This document shows, in pieces, positions 1-5,425 of a DNA stretch of 14,393 nt. The stretch is from Flavobacteriales bacterium. Lineage in GTDB: Bacteria; Bacteroidota; Bacteroidia; Flavobacteriales; Crocinitomicaceae. Positions within the stretch are counted from its first letter, which is position 1, and every line of letters starts with the position of its first letter. The notes under the pieces are model-generated. The model worked only from the letters and a program-made list of their open reading frames with translations. It ran no database searches and had not been told where the DNA came from. The position numbers were made by a program, and so were the translations under genes. Location of the stretch: the NCBI GenBank assembly GCA_947375085.1, contig CANCEQ010000063.1, positions 1 to 14,393 on the forward strand. Reading direction: 5' to 3'.

Positions 1-584
1 ATCCTGAAATGGTAACTTATTTTCAATCAATCATTTCCAAAGAAATAAAATTACAATTGAAAGAAAAAACGGGTAGTGAATTACCGACAAAAGTAGTCGC
101 TTGTGTCGGAGGAGGAAGTAATGCAGCTGGAGCCTTTTTTGAATTTTACAACCATCCAGAAGTTGAATTAATAGCAGTTGAAGCAGCAGGATTAGGTAAT
201 GAATCAGGACATTCGGCAGCAACCTCTGTTTTAGGTACACCTGGAGTACTACACGGAAGTTTGACACTATTAATGCAAGACGAATACGGTCAAGTAACTG
301 AACCTTATTCAATTTCAGCAGGGTTAGATTACCCAGGAATCGGACCAATTCACGCTCACACCATTTCAACTGGAAGAACAAAAAGTATTTCAGTAACAGA
401 TGAAGAAGCATTAAAAGCAGCTAAAAAGCTATCGATTGAAGAAGGAATAATTCCAGCGCTAGAAAGTGCTCACGCATTAGCAGCATTGAATAAATTATCT
501 CTAAACGAAAATGACATCGTGGTAATTAATTTATCAGGTCGAGGAGATAAGGATATGAAAACGTATTCTAATGTTGAATTTTAG
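1..584 (+). CDS. trpB: Tryptophan synthase beta chain, C-terminal part (5' end outside window)
   Basis: TrpB is the PLP-dependent subunit that joins indole to serine to make L-tryptophan, working in an alpha2-beta2 complex with TrpA. The open frame is already running at the first base (Pro-Glu before the first visible Met at 9), so roughly the first half of a protein of about 390 residues is missing. Visible family motifs are the glycine-rich PLP-phosphate loop VGGGSNA, the GLDYPGIGPIHA segment, and the near-terminal SGRGDKD motif, whose serine lies near the PLP ring nitrogen in known structures. It ends at a TAG stop and is followed by trpA on the same strand after 165 bp, the usual end of a trp operon. 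Identification is secure; nothing can be said about its start or promoter. Confidence 0.96.
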   Translation, partial: PEMVTYFQSIISKEIKLQLKEKTGSELPTKVVACVGGGSNAAGAFFEFYNHPEVELIAVEAAGLGNESGHSAATSVLGTPGVLHGSLTLLMQDEYGQVTEPYSISAGLDYPGIGPIHAHTISTGRTKSISVTDEEALKAAKKLSIEEGIIPALESAHALAALNKLSLNENDIVVINLSGRGDKDMKTYSNVEF

Positions 585-623
585 ATGTTTGATTATTAAT
601 TAGGATAAATAGTATTTGTATTC

Positions 624-733
624 TTCCCCCTTTGGAGGGGGATCGAGGGGGAGGATAAATCGAAAATTCAGAAATCAGTGTAAAATTAAATTCACAAGGG
701 CTCCTTCCCCCCTGCCCCCCTCCAAAGGGGGAA
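624..733. repeat. 110-bp inverted-repeat element between trpB and trpA
   Basis: An 18-bp arm at 624-641 (TTCCCCCTTTGGAGGGGG) is repeated perfectly in inverted orientation at 716-733. Similarity continues inward with G-rich 642-655 against C-rich 701-715. Each arm can also fold on itself (five C, a spacer, five G). The element fills most of the 165-bp trpB-trpA gap and is strikingly G/C-rich in A/T-rich surroundings. It encodes nothing. The form is that of a small non-autonomous repeat (MITE- or REP-like); I recall similar C5-TTTGGA-G5 repeats between genes in flavobacterial genomes but cannot search here. It would be transcribed within the operon and may form a strong RNA hairpin between the two cistrons. 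Confidence 0.8.
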
Positions 734-749
734 ATAAAAAACTAAAACA

Positions 750-1505
750 ATGAACCCATTCAAAAAACAAAATAAACAATTAAGTATTTTCATAACAGCA
801 GGTTATCCAACTCTAGAAAGTACAACACAACAAATACTAACACTTCAAGAACAAGGAATTGATTTCATCGAAGTAGGTATTCCTTTTTCTGACCCTATGG
901 CAGATGGACCTGTAATTCAAGAAACAAGTTCTATCGCTTTACAAAACGGAATGCATTTAGATTTACTTTTTGAGCAATTATTTTCAATAAAAGAAAATGT
1001 TAAAATTCCATTGGTCATTATGGGGTATTTAAATCCAGTTTTACAATTTGGCATTGAAAAATTTCTTTCAAAATGCAAAGAATTAGAAATTGCTTCAGTC
1101 ATTCTACCTGACATGAGTTTGGAACTTTATGAACGTTTTTACCAATCAAATTTTGTTAAATACGGAATTTCGGTTAGTTTTCTAATCACGCCCACAACGA
1201 GTAATAACCGAATTGAAAGAATAGCAAACGTATCACAAAATAGTTTTGTCTATTTGGTATCTCAAACAAGCATTACGGGTGGAACTTCTAGTATCAATAC
1301 TGAAATGAATACTAGGTACAAAGAGATTAAACAAATTTGCGGAGAAACTCTAGTTATGTTAGGTTTTGGTATTAATACAAAAGATGATGTAATAAAAGCA
1401 CATCAAAATTGCGATGGCGCAATTATTGGATCTGCATATTTAAAGGCATTAAAAAATGGAAAAGGATTAGAATTTATTAAGAATGTAAGTCTAAAATTCG
1501 TTTGA
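750..1505 (+). CDS. trpA: Tryptophan synthase alpha chain
   Basis: TrpA cleaves indole-3-glycerol phosphate to indole and glyceraldehyde-3-phosphate, and indole is channelled to TrpB. At 251 residues it is slightly shorter than the E. coli enzyme (268). The catalytic region is intact: FIEVGIPFSDPMADGP at residues 39-54 supplies the catalytic Glu (E41) and Asp (D52), with the same 11-residue spacing as Glu49 and Asp60 in E. coli. The phosphate-binding regions YLVSQTSITGG and MLGFGINTK are also present. The ATG at 750 follows an A-rich stretch typical of this phylum. It lies downstream of trpB on the same strand, separated by the inverted-repeat element. Its stop is only 11 bp from the stop of a convergent gene, with no hairpin terminator visible between them. 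Confidence 0.97.
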   Translation: MNPFKKQNKQLSIFITAGYPTLESTTQQILTLQEQGIDFIEVGIPFSDPMADGPVIQETSSIALQNGMHLDLLFEQLFSIKENVKIPLVIMGYLNPVLQFGIEKFLSKCKELEIASVILPDMSLELYERFYQSNFVKYGISVSFLITPTTSNNRIERIANVSQNSFVYLVSQTSITGGTSSINTEMNTRYKEIKQICGETLVMLGFGINTKDDVIKAHQNCDGAIIGSAYLKALKNGKGLEFIKNVSLKFV

Positions 1506-1516
1506 CTTTCTTTAAT

Positions 1517-2512
1517 TTAATGAATTATTATTGAAAACGAATTCCTTGATATTTCATTGAAAATATTATTTGTCAAAGGGATTGAATAAGAATACATCAA
1601 ACTTAATCGTCCTAAAACAGATACTCCTGAGCTAAGAGTTATACGAAAGTCACTTGTTTTAGATTTTGTGTAATTTACAACTCCGATTTCACTGTTAATG
1701 AATTTGTAAAAATAGGTAAATACAGCTTTTTGACCAATACATAAATAGGCTTTATTCCAATTACATAAAAGAGATAAAGTGAAGCCAGGAAATTGTTCAG
1801 TAGGAAATCTAGTTACTCCGGCCGTATCAATTGTTTGTTTTGTATATTTTTTTGAATATCCTATTTCTAAAAAACTTTTGTTTTGGAATATGTACCCTAT
1901 TCTAGGTTTATTGATGGATTTAACTACTTTATGTTTATATAGAATATATGTCTCACTAATGGTTTTTCTATTTTTATAATATTGTTTATATTCAGGAAGT
2001 CCATTTCTTGAATCATATTCATAATGAAGAAAAGTATGAGGTATATTATTATAAAGACTATCATAATATTCACTCGTCCACTTAATTCTTTGAAAAGTTT
2101 TATTTATTTCAGTATAGGCATATTCCTCGATGACTACGGGATGCCCATTAGTATATTTTTCATAAACTTCTAAAGAGTCGTATTTATCATAATAAAACAC
2201 TTCTCCATTCAATAATAATGGAGAATCATTTTGATTTTCTTTATTATTGTATGGGAAATATTTTTTTCGAGATTTAATTCTAAATTTATCATTACTAAAA
2301 TATTGGCAATCTCTTTTTCCATTTTGATAATGTTCAATGCCATAATGTTTCGCGTTTTCTTTTTTGCTCAAATTAAAATTTGAATCTAAATAACAAATCC
2401 AATATCCTGTTTTATTATGGTTAGAATCAAATCTATTTAATGTGTCTTCATTAATTTGAGTAAAAGACCTTATGCTTATAAGAGAGAAAATTAACAAACT
2501 AAATAATTTCAT
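1517..2512 (-). CDS. Secreted protein of unknown function with MORN-like repeats and possible outer-membrane C-terminus
   Basis: I do not recognise a named family. I take the ATG at 2512 as the start because it gives a clean signal peptide (MKLFSLLIFSLISIRSFTQ, cleavage near residue 19); the frame extends to a TTG at 2539, but that would put nine polar residues in front of the signal. The first half has loosely repeated tyrosine- and glycine-rich units (HYQNGKRDCQYF, LLNGEVFYYDKYDS, EKYTNGHPVV) resembling the MORN/YwqK-like repeats seen in many secreted Bacteroidetes proteins. The last ~110 residues alternate polar and hydrophobic residues with many aromatics and look like beta strands, possibly of a small outer-membrane barrel. 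It follows tsaB by 30 bp on the same strand and is probably cotranscribed. Its function is unknown. Confidence 0.7.
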   Translation of the reverse strand: MKLFSLLIFSLISIRSFTQINEDTLNRFDSNHNKTGYWICYLDSNFNLSKKENAKHYGIEHYQNGKRDCQYFSNDKFRIKSRKKYFPYNNKENQNDSPLLLNGEVFYYDKYDSLEVYEKYTNGHPVVIEEYAYTEINKTFQRIKWTSEYYDSLYNNIPHTFLHYEYDSRNGLPEYKQYYKNRKTISETYILYKHKVVKSINKPRIGYIFQNKSFLEIGYSKKYTKQTIDTAGVTRFPTEQFPGFTLSLLCNWNKAYLCIGQKAVFTYFYKFINSEIGVVNYTKSKTSDFRITLSSGVSVLGRLSLMYSYSIPLTNNIFNEISRNSFSIIIH

Positions 2513-2542
2513 TTTTATTTGTGAGTTTTGATTAGTCAAAAT

Positions 2543-3226
2543 CTAATGTCTAGAATCTAACGTCTTCTTAGCATTACTCACAAAATCCTTCAAATAAAAA
2601 GGTTCAAAATAGGCTACATCTTCAAATTCTTGATTTTGATATTTTTCAAAAGCCAATTTCGTTTGACCTTTAGCAGATGAAGAAATTAAAGTATCAGCAA
2701 TACAATTACGACCTTGCCAAAGTTCTTGTAATTTTTCAGCACCATCTCCAAAATAAACAAACGGTTCAAATTGAGAATATGAATCTTGTTCAATAATATC
2801 AGCTGAAATCGGTTTCAATAAATCATTACTTGAAGAGTAGAACAAGTTATAAACTTCCATTCTTCGAGCATCTATTAAAGAACATAAGTTAGAATTTGGA
2901 TGTTTTTCTTTTGCAATTTCTTTCAAAGAAGTCAATGAATCGATTGCAATTAATGGAATATTTAATGGATAGCATAATCCTTTCGCAGTTGAAACGCCAA
3001 TTCTCAAGCCAGTATAAGAACCAGGACCTGAGGCAACTGACACAGCATTTAATTCTTGAACTTTAATCGAAGCTTGCTCTAAAACAGATTGAATAAATAG
3101 AGTTAAATTTTCACCATGAGAGTAACCATCTTCTTCATTTTCTTTTATTGCAATTAATTTTCCATTAAACGAAAGTGCTACAGAACAGACTTTTGTTGAT
3201 GTTTCAAGATGAAGAATATACGCCAT
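2543..3226 (-). CDS. tsaB: tRNA threonylcarbamoyladenosine biosynthesis protein TsaB
   Basis: TsaB is the catalytically inactive partner of TsaD. With TsaE it forms the cytoplasmic complex that places t6A on A37 of ANN-decoding tRNAs. The 227-residue length fits bacterial TsaB. The ASKHA-fold N-terminus is clear (ILHLETSTKVCSVAL, residues 4-18), and the family hallmark ASGPGSYTGLRIGVSTAKG covers residues 65-83. It starts with ATG at 3226, 66 bp downstream of the response regulator on the same strand. A TAATTTTG -7-like element lies in that gap, so it may have its own promoter. The secreted unknown gene follows 30 bp downstream. TsaB is normally essential in bacteria, so this is probably a core-genome segment. 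Confidence 0.95.
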   Translation of the reverse strand: MAYILHLETSTKVCSVALSFNGKLIAIKENEEDGYSHGENLTLFIQSVLEQASIKVQELNAVSVASGPGSYTGLRIGVSTAKGLCYPLNIPLIAIDSLTSLKEIAKEKHPNSNLCSLIDARRMEVYNLFYSSSNDLLKPISADIIEQDSYSQFEPFVYFGDGAEKLQELWQGRNCIADTLISSSAKGQTKLAFEKYQNQEFEDVAYFEPFYLKDFVSNAKKTLDSRH

Positions 3227-3264
3227 TTTAATTTTTTAGTAAACCTCTAAATAAATTGAAATAG

Positions 3265-3272
3265 CAAAATTA
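3265..3272 (-). promoter_or_regulatory. Possible -7 promoter element for tsaB
   Basis: On the minus strand this octamer reads TAATTTTG, an exact match to the Bacteroidetes -7 consensus TAnnTTTG. It sits 38 bp upstream of the tsaB ATG, so transcription would begin near 3259. No TTG (-33) element is found at the usual 19-21 bp, so the promoter may be weak or incidental in this A/T-rich DNA. Confidence 0.35.
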
Positions 3273-3292
3273 CAATAATTTCAATGAGTTAC

Positions 3293-3982
3293 TTACGCTT
3301 GAACCGAAAGTTTAAACCCAATACCGTGAATATTGGTGATTTGAATCGCTTCGTCTTCACTAAAATATTTACGAAGTTTGGTAATAAAAACATCTAAACT
3401 TCTACCAACAAAATAATCATCTTGTCCCCAAACAGCATTCAAAACAACATCTCGTTCAACCACTTGATTTTTGAATTTATACAGCACTTTTAAAATTTGC
3501 GCTTCTTTTTTGGTCAACGTTTTTTCAAAATTAGCATGTTTCAAAATGAAATTTTCAGGATCAAAAGTATACGAGCTAATTGAAATGATTTTTTCTTCTT
3601 CTTCCTCAGCTTGAATATTTACTCTTTTCAATAAAGAAGTCAATCTAACTTGTAATTCTTCAATACTAAAAGGTTTAGTCAAATAATCATCTCCTCCTGA
3701 TTTAAATCCAAGAACTTTATCTTCTGTCATTGATTTAGCTGTCAAAAACAAAATAGGAATTTCAGTATCTATTTTTCGAATATCTTTCGCCAATGTAAAA
3801 CCATCTTTTTTAGGCATCATCACATCAAAAATGCACAAATGAAATTTTTCATCATTAAACTTTTTGTATGCTTCTGCTCCATCAGAGCACAATGTTACTG
3901 CATATCCATCTGATTTTAACTGATCTGAAATCATAAAACCAAGACTTGTATCGTCTTCAGCAAGTAAAATTTTAATTTTCAT
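3293..3982 (-). CDS. OmpR-family response regulator, RprY-like, without adjacent kinase
   Basis: This is a two-domain transcription factor of 229 residues: receiver domain (about 1-120) and OmpR/PhoB winged-helix DNA-binding domain (about 132-229). The receiver has the acidic pair D10/D11, phosphoacceptor D53 in FDVMMPKKDG, switch T81 and K103 in LTKPF, so it should be phosphorylatable. The DVMMPKKDGFTLA and GGDDYLTKPFS segments resemble Bacteroides RprY more than the two PhoB-like regulators in this window. Its ATG at 3982 faces 448 bp of noncoding DNA and tsaB follows. No histidine kinase is adjacent on either side, although RprY in Bacteroides works with the kinase RprX. The partner must be elsewhere, or this is a true orphan. 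Confidence 0.9.
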   Translation of the reverse strand: MKIKILLAEDDTSLGFMISDQLKSDGYAVTLCSDGAEAYKKFNDEKFHLCIFDVMMPKKDGFTLAKDIRKIDTEIPILFLTAKSMTEDKVLGFKSGGDDYLTKPFSIEELQVRLTSLLKRVNIQAEEEEEKIISISSYTFDPENFILKHANFEKTLTKKEAQILKVLYKFKNQVVERDVVLNAVWGQDDYFVGRSLDVFITKLRKYFSEDEAIQITNIHGIGFKLSVQA

Positions 3983-4162
3983 CTTTGTCTATTTTGAGTT
4001 TTACTAAATTAATTCAAAAATGAATAAAAAATAAAATAAACAATTTTAGTATTTTTTATAAATAAAACATAAATATTAACAAAAGACTAAATATCAAATA
4101 CTTATATGTTATTCAAGGTAATATCAGTAGTGTTTTTTAACTAAAAAATAACGTTTTGAGAT

Positions 4163-4200
4163 AAAAAAATAAAAGCTCTGAACGGGCGTCCAGAGCTTTT
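4163..4200 (-). terminator. Intrinsic terminator of the candidate small RNA
   Basis: AAAAGCTCTG (4171-4180) pairs perfectly with CAGAGCTTTT (4191-4200) across a 10-nt loop. On the minus strand the stem is followed at once by A and then seven U (4169-4163). On the plus strand only four T follow, so minus-strand termination is favoured. Confidence 0.75.
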
Positions 4201-4226
4201 ATCAACTAACCTAACCTACTACTACT
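4163..4226 (-). ncRNA. Candidate ~65-nt small RNA or attenuated leader
   Basis: A consensus Bacteroidetes promoter (4231-4261) and a strong intrinsic terminator (4163-4200) face the same way with only about 25 nt between the expected transcription start and the hairpin. The transcript would be an unstructured 5' segment with AGTAGTAG and two tandem GGTTAG units (4226 down to about 4201), followed by the terminator hairpin. That is the layout of a minimal trans-acting small RNA: an exposed seed plus a terminator. No open frame with a start codon fits inside it. Alternatively, because the RprY-like regulator starts 180 bp downstream on the same strand, this could be its attenuated leader. I cannot assign it to a known RNA family from sequence alone. 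Confidence 0.55.
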
Positions 4227-4230
4227 GACG

Positions 4231-4261
4231 CAAAATTAAAATTTATAATTTAAGTTTTCAA
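4231..4261 (-). promoter_or_regulatory. Consensus Bacteroidetes promoter for the candidate small RNA
   Basis: On the minus strand TTG (4261-4259) is followed, after a 20-bp spacer, by TAATTTTG (4238-4231). Both the elements and the spacing match the Bacteroidetes housekeeping promoter (TTG, 19-21 bp, TAnnTTTG). The expected start is near 4226. It is the best promoter match I found in the window. Confidence 0.65.
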
Positions 4262-4430
4262 AAACTAACTCGTTTTTTTTATTAAAAAATTAAAAACACT
4301 CGTTAAACACTTATATTTCAAATAATTAAAACTAAAAAACAAAATCTTTAATCTTTAATTTAACTAATCAATATTAATAATGTTAAATTATTATTAAATT
4401 TAGCATTGAATAAAAACTGAATTAAAAAAT

Positions 4431-5102
4431 ATGGTTTCAATTTTAATCATCGACGACGAAGAAGACATAAGAGAAATCTTGAAGTATAACCTTGAAAAAG
4501 AAGGATTTCAAGTTGATACAGCAACAGATAGTGAAAATGGTTTAGCTAAAATGAAAATTAAAAAACCTGATTTACTTATATTGGATGTAATGATGCCGGG
4601 AATGGATGGAATTGAATTTTGTGAATTAATTCGTCACACTTCTGGTTTTGAACAAATTGTGATTTGCCTTTTAACCGCACGAAATGAAGACTACAGTCAA
4701 ATTGCCGGATTGGACTCTGGGGCAGATGATTACGTTTCAAAACCTGTAAAACCAAAAGTACTTATTAGTAGAATAAATGCTTTATTAAGAAGGAAAGGAA
4801 AAGTTGAAGTTGAAACAAGCGCATCAACTGATTTAAAAATCAATAGAGAAAAATACATTGTCGAAAAAAATGGAGAGATACTCCATTTACCAAGAAAAGA
4901 ATTTGAATTATTAGCATTACTAGCTTCAAGACCACATACTGTTTTTGAGAGAGATGTGATTTTGGAAAGTGTTTGGGGAACAGAAATTGTTGTAGGTGAC
5001 AGAACAATAGATGTTCATATTAGAAAATTAAGAGAAAAATTAGGTGAAAATTATATTACGACGGTAAAAGGGGTAGGTTATAAATTTTCTAATCCAGATT
5101 AA
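4431..5102 (+). CDS. PhoB-like OmpR-family response regulator (kinase not adjacent)
   Basis: This is a 223-residue transcription factor with a receiver domain (1-~120) and a winged-helix DNA-binding domain (~130-223). The receiver is intact: D8/D9, phosphoacceptor D52 in LDVMMPGMDG, T82 and K104. The output domain carries VGDRTIDVHIRKLREKLG and ends in TTVKGVGYKF, a standard PhoB-type recognition helix and wing. It is clearly a paralogue of the regulator at 10451: both share NEDYSQ/SEDYSQ, GADDY and RTIDVHIRKLREKLG. It has no neighbouring kinase. The ATG at 4431 follows an A-rich tract. Downstream is the TonB receptor preceded by Pho-box-like repeats. I infer that it either controls that receptor or shares the PhoR-like kinase at 11137. 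Confidence 0.9.
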   Translation: MVSILIIDDEEDIREILKYNLEKEGFQVDTATDSENGLAKMKIKKPDLLILDVMMPGMDGIEFCELIRHTSGFEQIVICLLTARNEDYSQIAGLDSGADDYVSKPVKPKVLISRINALLRRKGKVEVETSASTDLKINREKYIVEKNGEILHLPRKEFELLALLASRPHTVFERDVILESVWGTEIVVGDRTIDVHIRKLREKLGENYITTVKGVGYKFSNPD

Positions 5103-5165
5103 AAATTTATTAAAAAAATTTAAACTTTTCTCCTTAACACCGAATTCAATTGATATGTTTTCTTT

Positions 5166-5190
5166 CTAATGTTAAGCTAATGTTAAGCTA
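5166..5190 (-). promoter_or_regulatory. Perfect 11-bp tandem repeat, probable PhoB-type site (reverse orientation)
   Basis: CTAATGTTAAG occurs twice without a gap (5166-5176, 5177-5187), followed by CTA, the start of a third copy. On the minus strand this reads CTTAACATTAG twice, nearly the same unit as CTTAACATTAA before the secreted-protein gene at 8496. The 11-bp phase is that of head-to-tail PhoB binding. It lies about 170 bp upstream of the receptor's promoter-proximal site and points the opposite way. Confidence 0.5.
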
Positions 5191-5361
5191 TTTCATATTT
5201 AATTAAATGTGTAAATAAATAAAATCCGCTCTTCATTCTCCATATTAAAATATTATTTTACAATAGTTTATATAAAAAATAAAACAACCTAACTTAGTTT
5301 TAAACCTTTCAAAAAACTTCACAAAACATACTATTACCGCGTCAAATAACTTATTATTAAA

Positions 5362-5388
5362 TTAACATTGACATAACTTAACGTTAAT
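5362..5388 (+). promoter_or_regulatory. Probable Pho box and promoter of the TonB receptor
   Basis: Three half sites lie at exact 11-bp spacing: TTAAC (5362), ATAAC (5373), TTAAT (5384). An extra TTAAC at 5378 forms the palindrome TTAACGTTAA. A TTTG that could be the core of a -7 element lies at 5403, 19 bp after the start of the last half site, but the TA of the consensus is missing. A poor core promoter with an activator site over the -33 position is what a PhoB-activated promoter should look like. Confidence 0.55.
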
Positions 5389-5425
5389 TACATATAGCGT
5401 CCTTTGTGAAAAATTTTATAGAAGG

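Larger units (their letters stand above)
3983..4430. other. 448-bp divergent intergenic region
   Basis: This very A/T-rich region separates the minus-strand RprY-like regulator from the plus-strand PhoB-like regulator. It contains the minus-strand promoter, candidate small RNA and terminator described separately (4163-4261). No coding sequence is visible. Positions 3983-4160 show no clear promoter for the regulator at 3982. Positions 4262-4430 are poly-A/T-rich with scattered TTAA motifs; two of these (4383 and 4394) are 11 bp apart, but the composition makes that weak evidence for a PhoB site. Confidence 0.6.
5103..5425. other. 323-bp regulatory region upstream of the TonB receptor
   Basis: No gene is visible between the PhoB-like regulator and the receptor. 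The region holds two separate 11-bp-periodic repeat arrays, one at 5166-5190 (half sites on the minus strand) and one at 5362-5388 (half sites on the plus strand), listed individually. Between them (5191-5361) I see only A/T-rich sequence with no hairpin and no consensus promoter. No intrinsic terminator is evident after the regulator's stop at 5102. Confidence 0.6.

Noticed and set aside
31..411. 126-residue minus-strand open frame opposite trpB
   Set aside because: It lies wholly within the unmistakable trpB frame, has leucine-rich low-complexity translation and no recognisable motif.
4205..4240. Plus-strand run of four Leu codons (CTACTACTACTG) as a leucine attenuator peptide
   Set aside because: A stop codon lies just upstream with no start codon, and the hairpin precedes rather than follows the run, the wrong order for attenuation.
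4205..4250. Minus-strand mini-frame ending in Phe-Ala-Ser-Val-Val-Val-Gly-stop just before the terminator, resembling a valine leader peptide
   Set aside because: There is no ATG, GTG or TTG start in that frame, and the consensus promoter puts the transcription start inside it, so ribosomes could not enter. Coincidence of GTA repeats is more likely.
4383..4397. TTAA repeated at 11 bp upstream of the 4431 regulator as another Pho box
   Set aside because: The region is nearly all A/T with many TTAA motifs at other spacings, no TTAAC pair, and the distance to the TAGCATTG -7-like element does not match the other promoters. Left out of the feature list.
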